A stretch of 64,000 bases of DNA. Origin: Psychrobacillus vulpis. GTDB lineage: Bacteria; Bacillota; Bacilli; Bacillales_A; Planococcaceae. Positions 18,054-26,826 of this stretch are shown piece by piece. Position 1 is the stretch's first letter. Every line of letters begins with the position of its first letter. A program made the translations under genes and the position numbers. The stretch lies in NCBI RefSeq assembly GCF_006861825.1, contig NZ_VDGI01000007.1:97048-161047 (forward strand). Reading direction: 5' to 3'. The notes below the pieces were generated by a model that saw only the letters and a program-made list of their open reading frames with translations, did no database searches and was not told the origin of the DNA.

Positions 18054-18749
18054 ATGGATGAAAATACATTTTCTTCGACTGGTATTTATTCATTGTTTGA
18101 ACAATTTGGTTCCATTAATAAAATCGAGAAAGACCAGCCAATATTTCATGAGGGTGAACGTTCCGAGGATGTTTATTATATTCAATCCGGTTCTGTCAGA
18201 ATTACAAAAGATACAGAAAGCGGAAGAATTCTTACACTTAAAATAGCTGGTCCTCAAAATATCATTGGAGAGACTACTGTTTTTTGTGACGTAGTTTATC
18301 ATTCTGTTTCAGCCAATGCAATAGAGCCTACGTATGTATTTACTCTCTCTCGAGCTCAACTTGAAAATTTTCTAAAAACCTCTCCAGAACTACTAATGGA
18401 GTGGATGAAAGTTATTCAAGTAAATAATTTAAAGAACGAGACTAGATTTAGAGATTTATTATTACATGGAAAAAAAGGTGCTCTTTTTTCTACGTTGATT
18501 CGTCTTTGTAACACTTACGGAATCCAACAAGAGGACGGTAGCATTATCATTAATTATTATTTGACCAATCAAGAACTTGCCAATTTTTGTGCAACAAGTA
18601 GAGAAGTTGTCAATCGTATGTTGAACGATATGAAAAAATCCGGTGTCGTTACATTTAGCAAAGGAATTATAACGATTCATAACATCCAATATTTACGTAA
18701 AGAAATCGAATGTGAAAATTGTCCGTTATATATATGTCGAATAGATTAA
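18054..18749 (+). CDS. fnr: Crp/Fnr family regulator with C-terminal Fe-S type cysteines
   Basis: The 231-residue protein has an N-terminal cyclic-nucleotide-type beta-barrel (about residues 15-115, with HEGERSEDVYYIQSGSVRI), a dimerisation helix and a winged helix-turn-helix (TNQELANFCATSREVVNRML, about 170-190). The extreme C-terminus reads CENCPLYIC, a C-x2-C-x4-C motif with the same spacing as the [4Fe-4S] ligands reported for B. subtilis Fnr, whose cluster is C-terminal. A role in sensing oxygen limitation is therefore likely. Its targets are unknown. It has its own promoter and terminator and is divergent from clpB. ArfM-type regulators lack this cysteine tail. Confidence 0.75.
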   Translation: MDENTFSSTGIYSLFEQFGSINKIEKDQPIFHEGERSEDVYYIQSGSVRITKDTESGRILTLKIAGPQNIIGETTVFCDVVYHSVSANAIEPTYVFTLSRAQLENFLKTSPELLMEWMKVIQVNNLKNETRFRDLLLHGKKGALFSTLIRLCNTYGIQQEDGSIIINYYLTNQELANFCATSREVVNRMLNDMKKSGVVTFSKGIITIHNIQYLRKEIECENCPLYICRID

Positions 18750-18799
18750 AAGAGCAATTTCTTCTATTAATAACTACAGAAGAAACTGCTCTTTTCTTT
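18748..18799 (+). terminator. Terminator of the fnr-like gene
   Basis: A stem of 18 positions with one mismatch (18748-18765 with 18778-18795) is followed by a T-rich run. The stop codon lies at its foot. Confidence 0.85.
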
Positions 18800-18842
18800 T
18801 AGTACGAACTTTGAATATAAAATTTTTGAGTTCAATTGGTAA

Positions 18843-19151
18843 TTATCTAATCCCTAATGCAATTTTCGCATAACGAGACATATTCTCTTTTGACCATGGT
18901 GGACTGAAAACGATATTGACTTCTGTTTCTTTTACTTCTGGTAACTCACCAAGTGCTGTTTTGACTTGATCGACAATCATTGGACCCATTGGGCATCCAA
19001 TAGAAGTAAGAGTCATTGTAACTTTTGCAATTCCTTCTTCTGTTAACTCGACATCATATACTAAACCTAAATTGACAATGTCAATACCAAGCTCAGGGTC
19101 AATGACATTTTCAAGTGCACTCATCATACTATCTTTCATTTCTTGTTCCAT
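18843..19151 (-). CDS. yitW: MIP18/DUF59 family iron-sulfur assembly factor (YitW-like)
   Basis: The 102-residue protein is a single MIP18 (DUF59) domain: DPELGIDIVNLGLVYDV near residue 18 and the conserved cysteine in TSIGCPMGP near residue 50. Family members (SufT, YitW) help mature Fe-S proteins. AGGAGG lies 10 bases before the ATG. It follows the yitV-like gene in the same direction as in B. subtilis. Confidence 0.87.
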   Translation of the reverse strand: MEQEMKDSMMSALENVIDPELGIDIVNLGLVYDVELTEEGIAKVTMTLTSIGCPMGPMIVDQVKTALGELPEVKETEVNIVFSPPWSKENMSRYAKIALGIR

Positions 19152-19201
19152 ACGTATAAAACCTCCTAACCACTTTCATCCATCATAACAAACTACACTA
19201 G

Positions 19202-19960
19202 TTATGCCAAATTGTCTGCTAGCCATTTTGTTGCTGCTAGCAATCCTTTACGACTAACAGCATGACCTGCGGATTTTTCTTTCATAAATACTAAATTTTT
19301 AGAGCCATACTGTTCTGTAAATTCTTTAATAAATTCAGCAGTTGAAGTAAAAGGTACTACAGCGTCTTTCTCACCGTGCCAAAAAAACATCGGTCTATCA
19401 GCAAGTTTTTCTATATGATATGTAGCATCGAACTTAGATAATGTTCGAAACATATTTTCTTTTTCTTCCTCATTCAATGGAATGTGAAAACCTTTTTGTT
19501 CATATCCAGCTATTTGTGCTTTCGCAAGTTGAACATAGCCTGGTGTTCCCATCATAATAGCAGAAGCATCAACCCAAGGATATACTGTTAAGCAGCCTAA
19601 AGTTGTTATTCCACCCATTGATGTACCAGCTAGCCCTATTTTTTGATTCTTCCAATATCCTCGTGTGATTAATTCATGTTTAAGCTTTCCTACCTCTTCA
19701 ATAGAAGTTAATACGATTTCCCAAAAGCGAAGACTAATTTCTACTTCATCTAGTTTTTCTTCCCTCTCTCCATGTAAATGAGCATCAGGTAATAAAACCC
19801 TATATCCTTGGTTAACTAATCGATATGCATAATGTAAGTTATGCTCCTTCGCACTTTCAAAACCATGCAAAAAGATAATGATAGGCGAATCATTGTTTAT
19901 TTCATCATTATATATATGTAGTAAAGGAATATTATCCCAACACTCCGAATTCACGATCAT
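19202..19960 (-). CDS. yitV: Alpha/beta hydrolase, YitV-like esterase
   Basis: The predicted 252-residue cytoplasmic hydrolase has the oxyanion segment FLHGFESAKE, the nucleophile elbow GTSMGG (Ser near residue 118), an Asp in WHGEKDAVVPF and the catalytic His in SAGHAVS. The triad is complete. I chose ATG 19960 because AAGGTGG ends 8 bases upstream; the GTG at 19972 overlaps that site. The substrate is unknown. Its place between yitW-like and yitU-like genes matches B. subtilis. Confidence 0.85.
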   Translation of the reverse strand: MIVNSECWDNIPLLHIYNDEINNDSPIIIFLHGFESAKEHNLHYAYRLVNQGYRVLLPDAHLHGEREEKLDEVEISLRFWEIVLTSIEEVGKLKHELITRGYWKNQKIGLAGTSMGGITTLGCLTVYPWVDASAIMMGTPGYVQLAKAQIAGYEQKGFHIPLNEEEKENMFRTLSKFDATYHIEKLADRPMFFWHGEKDAVVPFTSTAEFIKEFTEQYGSKNLVFMKEKSAGHAVSRKGLLAATKWLADNLA

Positions 19961-20095
19961 TTTATAACCCACCTTCTTTATTCAATTATTATTTTAACAA
20001 AGTAATTGGAATTTACAAAAGTATATGTCTTTTCATTTTGACGTAAATACATGAAAACGATACACTCTATGTATAGAAGGAAAGGAGTTTTCTAA

Positions 20096-20926
20096 ATGCA
20101 ACGCCACTTAATTGTGTTAGATTTGGATGGAACTTTATTAACTGATGAGAAAGTAATATCAGAAAAAACGAAAAAAACACTATTACTTGCAAAACAAGAA
20201 GGTCATGAAATAATGATTGCAACAGGAAGACCCTATAGATCAAGTGAAATGTATTATAAAGAACTAGGATTAAATACACCTATTGTCAATTTTAATGGGG
20301 CATTTGTCCATCATCCGACGAATACTGCCTGGAATTCTATCCATACACCTATTGAACTTAATGTAGTAAAAGAGGTTGTAGAAGCTGTCCAAAATTTTTC
20401 TATTAAAAATATGCTCGCAGAAGTTTTAGATGACGTATACTTACACTATCATGATGAACATATGATTTCTGCATTTGCACTTGGAAATCCGCTCATTACA
20501 ACAGGGGACTTACGAACCTTTTTAAAAAGTGATCCGACGAGCTTACTAATTCACGCTGAAGAAGACTCTGTTGATTTAGTTCGCAAACATTTGGAAGATG
20601 TTCATGCAGAAGTAATTGATCATCGTCGTTGGGGAGCTCCTTGGGATGTAATTGAAGTAATTCGAAACGGCTTAAATAAAGCAGTTGGATTAGCTCACGT
20701 CTCCGATTATTTAAATATTCCAAAGGATAGAATCATTGCGTTTGGCGATGAAGACAATGATTTAGAAATGATTGAGTTTGCAGGAGTTGGTGTTGCAATG
20801 GGTAATGCAATTGCTCCACTTCAGAATATCGCAAATGAAATCACTTTATCAAATAATGACGATGGTATTGCAGAATTCTTGATAGACCGATTAAACTTAA
20901 AAAATAGTAAATACTTAGGAGGATGA
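20096..20926 (+). CDS. yitU: Cof-type HAD-IIB phosphatase (YitU-like)
   Basis: This 276-residue HAD phosphatase has motif I VLDLDGTLL (residues about 7-15, nucleophile Asp), motif II IATGRP, the motif III lysine around LNKAVGL and motif IV FGDEDNDLEM. The C2B cap between motifs II and III is typical of the Cof family. B. subtilis YitU can act as the 5-amino-6-(5-phosphoribitylamino)uracil phosphatase of riboflavin synthesis, and the shared synteny suggests the same role. AAAGGAG lies about 8 bases before the ATG. Confidence 0.87.
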   Translation: MQRHLIVLDLDGTLLTDEKVISEKTKKTLLLAKQEGHEIMIATGRPYRSSEMYYKELGLNTPIVNFNGAFVHHPTNTAWNSIHTPIELNVVKEVVEAVQNFSIKNMLAEVLDDVYLHYHDEHMISAFALGNPLITTGDLRTFLKSDPTSLLIHAEEDSVDLVRKHLEDVHAEVIDHRRWGAPWDVIEVIRNGLNKAVGLAHVSDYLNIPKDRIIAFGDEDNDLEMIEFAGVGVAMGNAIAPLQNIANEITLSNNDDGIAEFLIDRLNLKNSKYLGG

Positions 20927-20928
20927 AA

Positions 20929-21783
20929 ATGAAGTTATTTGCTGATAGTGCGAGTGATTTACCAAAATCTTTTTTTGAGGTACATAATGTAGAATTAGTT
21001 CCACTTAGAGTTCAAATTGACGATCAGGAATTTGAAGATATTGTTGGAATTGATTCAAAAGATGTTTACGTAGCAATTAGAGATGGAAAACATCCAAAAA
21101 CATCTCAAGCTTCACCTGAGCTATTTTTAAGAATTTTTGAAGATCTTGCTAAATCTGGAGAAGAAGGATTATATATTGCCTTCTCTTCTGCTTTGTCTGG
21201 AACATATAGTACTGCAGTAATGATGAAAGAACAGTTACTAGATTCGTATCCGGATTTAAAATTAACTATTATTGATTCGAAATGTGCTTCACTAGGCTAC
21301 GGTCTTCTTGTTAAGGAAGCTGTACGTTTAAGAGATGCTGGAATGGACCTACCATCAATCGAAGCAAAAATTAGATTTGCCGCAGCTCATATGGAGCATC
21401 TTTTCACAGTAGAAGACTTAGATTATATGGCCCGTGGGGGAAGAGTTTCCAAAGCGAGTGCATTTATTGGCGGACTACTTAATATTAAGCCATTGCTTCA
21501 TGTGGAAGAAGGGAAACTTGTTCCAATTGAAAAAATTCGTGGGCGCAAAAAAGTAATTAAACGCATGATTGATGTCATGGGAGATCGTGGAGATCGTTTA
21601 GAGGAACAAACTATTGCAATTAGTCATGGTGATGATGAAGCAACTGCCTTAGAACTGAAACAATTAATCGAAGAACGATTCCATCCTAAAGATATCGAGA
21701 TTCATCTTATCGGTTCAACTGTTGGTGCACACGCAGGACCTGGGACATTAGCATTATTCTTTTTAAATAAATTACAAGATTAA
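20929..21783 (+). CDS. yitS: DegV family fatty-acid-binding protein (YitS-like)
   Basis: The predicted 284-residue DegV protein binds fatty acids for a FakA/FakB-type kinase. Visible landmarks are FADSASDLP at the N-terminus, TSQASPE near residue 60, FSSALSGTY near residue 88 and the DLDYMARGGRVSKA loop near residue 165. I prefer ATG 20929 because AGGAGG ends 6 bases upstream. The earlier ATG at 20923 abuts that site directly. The gene is translationally close to yitU. Confidence 0.9.
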   Translation: MKLFADSASDLPKSFFEVHNVELVPLRVQIDDQEFEDIVGIDSKDVYVAIRDGKHPKTSQASPELFLRIFEDLAKSGEEGLYIAFSSALSGTYSTAVMMKEQLLDSYPDLKLTIIDSKCASLGYGLLVKEAVRLRDAGMDLPSIEAKIRFAAAHMEHLFTVEDLDYMARGGRVSKASAFIGGLLNIKPLLHVEEGKLVPIEKIRGRKKVIKRMIDVMGDRGDRLEEQTIAISHGDDEATALELKQLIEERFHPKDIEIHLIGSTVGAHAGPGTLALFFLNKLQD

Positions 21784-21839
21784 TGGAATTATATATTTTT
21801 AACTATATCAAGTTTAAACGAAACTCGTAAAAAGAAGAA

Positions 21840-21886
21840 AGGTTGCCTTCATGTAGAAAAATTACAATAAGGCAACCTCTTTTTTC
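21840..21886. terminator. Bidirectional terminator between yitS and the amylase-like gene
   Basis: A 10-bp stem (21840-21849 with 21869-21878) has T-runs after it on both strands, serving both convergent genes. Confidence 0.8.
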
Positions 21887-21887
21887 T

Positions 21888-23324
21888 TTAATTTTCTTTC
21901 AATCTTCGTTGTTTACCTTTTTTCCATACAATAACTAAAAATACGATAAACAATAAATAGGCAATCGCCATTGCCGCAATATATGATTTGTTTAAGCCTT
22001 TGAGCTCAGTGACCTGATACAGTTCTACTAGTTCTCGATCAAGTACTAATCTGTAATTTCCATCATCAGTAGGGCGAACTAGATCCTGCTCAAATAATCC
22101 TCGAAGTTCTACATTTTCTCCAACTATCTCGCTCGATAGATCAATTCGCTGTGTAGCACTTGTGTTGTTAATAACAACGATAAACGTTTCCTCGTCTGAG
22201 TATCGTTTAAAAACAAGATAACCGTTCTCATTTTTCAACAGTTCTGTCTTTCCTGTACGAAGTGTTTCCGATTTATTGCGTATAGAGTTTATGTCTTTCA
22301 AGTATTCCATAATATCTTCGTCTACTCTAAAATTCATGACTTGATGACTTTCTAATGCACTTTGTCCATTCATCGCTATTTCAGTACCATAACTCATATA
22401 TGGAACACCAGGCATTGTAAGAATTGCTCCAAGCGCTGTTTTAATACGAGTCGGTGGAAACATATTCTCAAGCGCACTATAGTAAGTAAATCTCTCTGTA
22501 AGTAAATGATCTATCATTAGTAAATCATTCTCATTTGTTTGAGCAATACCTTCTGTTGGTAAATCAGTATTTTTAAAAGCATCTCTAAAATTGACAAGCA
22601 GTGAGTCTGAATAATTTGTATCAAAGTTGGCCTCTGACTCTTCTAAAGCAATCGCATACATTGGATCTCTTATTTCTTTTAATCCATTTATAATGTCATT
22701 CACAAAAGTTGTAGGAGCACCATCTAATTCCGAAAATTTTACTCCATCAATATCATACTTTTTAGCAAAGTCAATAATTGTTTCCTTTAATGCTTTCTGA
22801 ACTTCCGCATTTTCTAAGTCTACTTGAATAACTCCATTTTCATTTTGCACAATCCAATTTTTTTTCGTATGATCCGAATTCCAAACATGATTTTCACTAA
22901 AATTATTCATCGGAAATTCTACCATGATTTTCATACCATTTTTATGAACTACTTTTATAAGTTCTTGAAACTCTTCTGGTGTTCCAAATCTTTTTTCAAG
23001 TTCATTAAAATCTAATATTCGTTTTCCATCATACGTTTCTGTAGCAAAAACTGGTCCAATTGAAATAATCGTAAATCCCATTTCTTTTATATGATCCATT
23101 TTCTCAATTATTCCAAGAAAATCTCCACCAGCGAATGCACTTGGATCTTTTGCATTTACATCGTAATCATTCGCAATTACTTTGTTAAAATAACGGTCCA
23201 CATATAAATCATATATACTTTCGTTATGTATAGAAGCCTCGGCCTCAGCATTTGTATTTTGAGTCGTTGTTAACCAAAGCCCACTTATTAGTAAACTGGT
23301 CACAAGCCACTTTTTAAAGTTCAC
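21888..23324 (-). CDS. Membrane-anchored GH13 alpha-amylase-like protein, catalytic residues lost
   Basis: The 478-residue protein has a signal peptide (cleavage near residue 27), an alpha-amylase-type barrel and a C-terminal membrane helix (about 452-470) with a basic tail. DRYFNKVIANDYDV, GGDFLGIIEKMDHI and MPGVPYMSYGTEIAMNG place it in the GH13 group of Bacillales anchored amylases. The catalytic motifs are degenerate: the nucleophile motif expected as DGYRLD reads DGVKFS, the NHD motif reads DHLL, and the first NH motif is weak. It probably has no hydrolase activity and may bind glycans or serve another surface role. The reading frame is intact throughout. Confidence 0.8.
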   Translation of the reverse strand: MNFKKWLVTSLLISGLWLTTTQNTNAEAEASIHNESIYDLYVDRYFNKVIANDYDVNAKDPSAFAGGDFLGIIEKMDHIKEMGFTIISIGPVFATETYDGKRILDFNELEKRFGTPEEFQELIKVVHKNGMKIMVEFPMNNFSENHVWNSDHTKKNWIVQNENGVIQVDLENAEVQKALKETIIDFAKKYDIDGVKFSELDGAPTTFVNDIINGLKEIRDPMYAIALEESEANFDTNYSDSLLVNFRDAFKNTDLPTEGIAQTNENDLLMIDHLLTERFTYYSALENMFPPTRIKTALGAILTMPGVPYMSYGTEIAMNGQSALESHQVMNFRVDEDIMEYLKDINSIRNKSETLRTGKTELLKNENGYLVFKRYSDEETFIVVINNTSATQRIDLSSEIVGENVELRGLFEQDLVRPTDDGNYRLVLDRELVELYQVTELKGLNKSYIAAMAIAYLLFIVFLVIVWKKGKQRRLKEN

Positions 23325-23738
23325 GTAAAGTCCTCCCTAGTTTAGAAAAGCGGCAGACGCAATTCGAGCTGCATCAAGCCGTGAGTTGGAGCAGCTAGCG
23401 TCTATAGCTAGACATTAATTGGAACATATCAACGTTATTTTATCAAAGCTGCAATTTAATCGCTATTGTTTAAACATAAAAGTCCTAAAAACTATTCTTA
23501 ATGCGTCTAAACTGTGTCAAAAGAAAGTCTGTCCCAAAACTCATTGAAAATTACTTTTAATATTCTCTCCCTTAAAATTGATAGGCTAAAAATAAAACTT
23601 GTCAATTTTGGAGAAGCTTCCGCACGTCTCCTGCGGGAAAAGAGAGACAACCGATACCATGCAGAGCCTATTGTCGGCACTGGAAAAGTGCCTATAATAA
23701 GCTTTGCCACACGGAGTTGTAAAATAACCCAATAGATA
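23325..23738. other. Gene-free spacer with decayed repeat remnants
   Basis: No gene is visible. Around 23620-23700 there is a GC-rich remnant (CTCCTGCGGGAAAAGAGAGAC) and a small hairpin GGCACTGGAAAAGTGCC (23675-23691). Apparent reading frames here follow repeat sequence and are not supported. Confidence 0.5.
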
Positions 23739-23856
23739 AGAAAATCGTTGAAACGGCTCCCTTTCCGCGGACGTTGCCTTAGCCTTCTCGCTACGCTGCG
23801 GGGGTCTTCGGCTAACGCTATTCCCGCAGGAGTGTCGCCTTAATCAATGATTTTCT
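23739..23856. repeat. GC-rich palindromic-end repeat, reverse orientation
   Basis: This 118-bp copy reads in the opposite direction to the array at 14.8 kb. Its helix partner sequences, read on the minus strand, are TTAGCC and GGCTAA, a perfect pairing variant. Confidence 0.88.
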
Positions 23857-23921
23857 ATAAATGAATAAGTCTCTATCATTCGAAGGTGCCAGTTGGGCTG
23901 GTCCATTATCCTAATAAATAT

Positions 23922-24205
23922 GAAAATCGTTGAAACGGCTCCCTTTCCGGAGGCCACTGAAAAAGTCACTTTTTTTCAAAAAATAAAAACGAAATCCCAT
24001 AATTCCTTCACTTTTTAGGGTGTTTATGGGGACGTCATGCCAATTTTGATACAAATATACTTCTCAAGTGGTGACTTTATTTTCTGAATTTTGGTTTTTC
24101 AGTGGCCTCCCTTTCCGCGGGCGTTGCCTCAGCCTCCTCGCTGTGCTGTGGGGTCTTCAGCTAACGCTATTCCCGCAGGAGTGTCGCCTTTTTCAACGAT
24201 TTTCT
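23922..24205. repeat. GC-rich palindromic-end repeat split by a MITE, reverse orientation
   Basis: The two halves (23922-23949 and 24110-24205) join to an intact repeat when the 160-bp element and one target copy are removed. The inverted ends GAAAATCGTTGAAA and TTTCAACGATTTTC are kept. Confidence 0.88.
23950..24109. mobile_element. 160-bp MITE, copy b
   Basis: By eye the sequence is identical to copy a at 14915-15074. Target duplication CCTTTCCG (23942-23949 and 24110-24117) is the complement of CGGAAAGG used by copy a, so the same site in the repeat was hit, in the opposite orientation. Confidence 0.9.
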
Positions 24206-24427
24206 AGAAATGAATAAGTAATTATTTAAAGAATAGATAGTAGCAAGGAAGAGGCTTGGCGATTCATCCGCGGAAATCCTGTGGTTCTTTCCACCCTCAA
24301 TTAGATTGAATCGATTTTATATAAAATAGACAGTCTTTCATTGCCCCCAAGCCAAAGACGAATCAGCTCGGCGCTCGCGAGCAGTTAGCTTCGGAAAACC
24401 TGAACTATCCTATATAAAAATAATATG
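24206..24427. other. Gene-free spacer with degenerate GC-rich sequence
   Basis: Fragments such as GAGGCTTGGCGATTCATCCGC and AGCTTCGGAAAACCTG look like decayed repeat material. The second also occurs near 26792, beside another mobile element. No gene is supported. Confidence 0.4.
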
Positions 24428-24467
24428 ACTATAGACGACTCATTTTTTCGAGTTTGTCTATAGTCTG
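24428..24467. terminator. Hairpin with GACTATAGAC arms
   Basis: A long imperfect stem (arms 24428-24442 and 24452-24467) lies downstream of the small membrane-protein gene. A second hairpin with AAGCCACC arms (24467-24494) overlaps that gene's stop. Confidence 0.55.
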
Positions 24468-24478
24468 GAAGCCACCTC

Positions 24479-24640
24479 TTATTTTGGTGGCTTTACCGAA
24501 TGATCAAGCGGATTCATAATACTTTTGTGAAAATCATCCAGATCGAATTGTTCTTTCTGTCGTTTCGAAACGAGAAAGGAAGCAACAGCAAATAAAATCA
24601 TCAAAATAAGAACGAATATTAGTAAGAATATGCCTAGCAT
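24479..24640 (-). CDS. Small single-span membrane protein, unknown
   Basis: The predicted 53-residue protein is one strongly hydrophobic helix (residues about 2-24) followed by a charged tail (KRQKEQFDLDDFHKSIMNP). I chose ATG 24640 because AAGGAG lies 11 bases upstream; the longer frame has no ribosome site. I do not recognise the family. It precedes yisL-like in position but each has its own terminator. Confidence 0.55.
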   Translation of the reverse strand: MLGIFLLIFVLILMILFAVASFLVSKRQKEQFDLDDFHKSIMNPLDHSVKPPK

Positions 24641-24702
24641 TTGTTGCCTCACTCCTTTTCCTAATCTATTCTCAAAATAGCATAACTCCATTATAAAAGA
24701 AA

Positions 24703-24728
24703 GAAGCTTCCACAATAGTGGAAGCTTC
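24703..24728 (-). terminator. Terminator of yisL
   Basis: An 11-bp perfect stem (24703-24713 with 24718-24728) with a 4-base loop is followed by a T-rich run on the minus strand. Confidence 0.8.
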
Positions 24729-24751
24729 AGATTGTAGACAATTCCTCTAAT

Positions 24752-25114
24752 TTAAGCTAAGAAATTAATACCCATTGGCAATTTGAACCCTAGGAAAAGA
24801 GCGATGAAGAAGAATACGAAAACTAGAATAACAAATGTTGTATAAGGTTTTCCTTTTTGCTTTTTCACTAACGCCATTTCCATCATACCAATTACTAAAA
24901 TACCTGCTAAAAATTTCAAACCATAAAGCATTCCTTGTCCATAATCCATTCCCTTGATGAATAATGCAAGCCCAGTTGCAATAATCAAAAGATAGTCTAA
25001 TCGTAGAATCATATGAACTACTTTCGGGTTTGCCATAGCAATTGCTACTAAAAACAAGATTACTGCAATTACCCATGTTGTAATGTGTAAATGTGTTGAT
25101 GCTAAAAAGTCCAT
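24752..25114 (-). CDS. yisL: YisL family (DUF1516/UPF0344) membrane protein
   Basis: The predicted 120-residue protein has four membrane helices. THLHITTW at the N-terminus, KVVHMILRLDYLLII in the second helix and the final FKLPMG segment match my memory of YisL. I chose ATG 25114 with GAGGTG about 6 bases upstream; the GTG at 25123 is part of that site. It lies next to a yisK-like gene as in B. subtilis. Function is unknown. Confidence 0.85.
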   Translation of the reverse strand: MDFLASTHLHITTWVIAVILFLVAIAMANPKVVHMILRLDYLLIIATGLALFIKGMDYGQGMLYGLKFLAGILVIGMMEMALVKKQKGKPYTTFVILVFVFFFIALFLGFKLPMGINFLA

Positions 25115-25363
25115 TTTTTTCACCTCGACAGTTTAATCAAATTCACCTTGACGTATTTGCTCCTGCGCCAAACTTGTTGCAGAAAACATTGCCTCCAGAT
25201 CAAGAAATAAATAGAACTTTAGAACGTCGCAACTTGTGACAACGACTAACTAGCTTACACCACGCTGGCATGAGCTTGCTCAATAAATTCCCTTCAAAAT
25301 CTGAGGAATCCGCCCTCGACTGAATTAAGTTATCATATATATCTTACCATCAAATGAAAAGTA

Positions 25364-26260
25364 TTACTCGAATTTGTTCACTAAAGTACCAATTCCTTCA
25401 ATAGAAACTTTCACAATATCGCCAGTTTTTAAATACTTTGGAGGATTAAATCCATTGCCTACCCCAGCAGGAGTCCCAGTTAAAATAACATCTCCCGGCT
25501 CTAATGTAACTGCACTTGAAATTTCTGATATGATTTGTTCCACAGAATATACCATATTAGATGTTTTTCCGTTTTGACGAATTTCATCATTTACTTTCGT
25601 AACAACTGACAATTCTTGCGGATTTGGCAGCTCATCCTTTGTTACTACATAAGGTCCTAATGGACATGAACCATCTAAACTTTTTCCTAAGAAAAATTGT
25701 TGGTGTTTTTTTTGTAGGTCGCGAGCAGTTAGATCGTTCGCGATAGTATAGCCAAATATATAATCATACGCAAGTTTGGAAGGGATATTTTTGCCTTTCT
25801 TTCCAATGACGATAGCAAGTTCACCTTCGTAATCGTATGAAGAGGTTTTATCAGCATGAATAGAAAGTGTTTGTTCATCGGCAGCAATTGATGTTGGTGA
25901 TTTTGTAAATACAACAAAATCATTCGCCACTCCACCCATTTCTTTTGCATGATCCGCATAGTTTTTACCTACAGCCATAATATTTTTCGGAGTGCGTGGA
26001 ATTGGAGATAGCCATTCAATTTCTGTGAATGCACGTTTAAAGTTTTCTACATTTTCATCTTTTGAAGCAACTTCTATTAATTTCCGGATTTGTTCGACAA
26101 AGTCCATTCCTAGACTAATTCCTTCTACTATCGTAGCAGGAAAACTCGGTAACACTTGGAGCGTCTTCTGAATAGTTAATACATCCCATACAGCTTCTTC
26201 TTTTTTTACTTTTGGTCCGAAGTAGATTTGATCATTTAATCGGTACGATAATAGTTTCAT
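25364..26260 (-). CDS. yisK: Fumarylacetoacetate hydrolase family protein (YisK-like)
   Basis: The 298-residue cytoplasmic enzyme has the FAH fold. Metal-binding residues appear in SYDYEGELAIVIG (Glu motif near residue 163), DLTARDLQ and LDGSCPLGPYVV. LTGTPAGVG near residue 262 is the typical late motif. B. subtilis YisK has been reported to decarboxylate oxaloacetate. Other relatives cleave acylpyruvates, so the exact substrate is open. The ATG has a GGAGTG site about 7 bases upstream. Confidence 0.88.
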   Translation of the reverse strand: MKLLSYRLNDQIYFGPKVKKEEAVWDVLTIQKTLQVLPSFPATIVEGISLGMDFVEQIRKLIEVASKDENVENFKRAFTEIEWLSPIPRTPKNIMAVGKNYADHAKEMGGVANDFVVFTKSPTSIAADEQTLSIHADKTSSYDYEGELAIVIGKKGKNIPSKLAYDYIFGYTIANDLTARDLQKKHQQFFLGKSLDGSCPLGPYVVTKDELPNPQELSVVTKVNDEIRQNGKTSNMVYSVEQIISEISSAVTLEPGDVILTGTPAGVGNGFNPPKYLKTGDIVKVSIEGIGTLVNKFE

Positions 26261-26544
26261 TGTCTCGACACTCCTTCAAATATTTTTGAATCTTATAAAT
26301 ATTCTATTACAAGTTGACTTTGTTTTCATCTATTTTCGACAAATAATATTTGAAATGCCCAAGCGCTCTTTAAGCGCATCTCGTCTCCACTATTCCTGGT
26401 GAGTACGGATCATTCCGAAAGAAGAGATATTGAAAAACCTATCTGCTTCGGAAGATGCCCCCATTATATCTTGTATAAGATTTTGTAAAAGCGTTCACGA
26501 CCTTCTAAGATATCTTTTTACTGTTCTAATTTCAGTCTAGTGAG
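26261..26544. other. Gene-free spacer upstream of yisK
   Basis: The part nearest yisK is AT-rich and presumably carries its promoter, though I see no clear boxes. The rest contains short degenerate GC-rich pieces and no gene. Confidence 0.35.
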
Positions 26545-26781
26545 GAGGGCACTGAGAAACTGTCTATTTTATTATATATTTACTCTACCATTTTAGAAAA
26601 TCGTTGAAAATGGCGACACTCTTGCGGGAATAGCGTTAGCCGAAGACCCCGCAGCGTAGCGAGGAGGCTAAGGCAACGCCCGCGGAAAGGGAGCCTTTCA
26701 ACGATTTTCTTATCTCTTCTCTTGGGTTATTGTACAATTCTGACTGACAAACCTAATTATATGGACTTTTTCAGTGCCCTC
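26545..26781. mobile_element. 237-bp MITE-like element carrying a GC-rich repeat
   Basis: It starts GAGGGCACTGAGAAAC and ends in GACTTTTTCAGTGCCCTC, matching the termini of the IS1182-derived elements. Flanking octamers (CTAGTGAG and AGGATAGC) do not match, so no target duplication is visible. A complete GC-rich repeat occupies the middle. It has no coding capacity. Confidence 0.7.
26595..26710. repeat. GC-rich palindromic-end repeat inside a MITE-like element
   Basis: A 116-bp intact copy with AGAAAATCGTTGAAA and TTTCAACGATTTTCT ends. Its inner helix strands TTAGCC and GGCTAA pair perfectly. Confidence 0.9.
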
Positions 26782-26826
26782 AGGATAGCGGTAAGCTTCG
26801 GAAAACCTGTTCTATTCCTATAAAAA

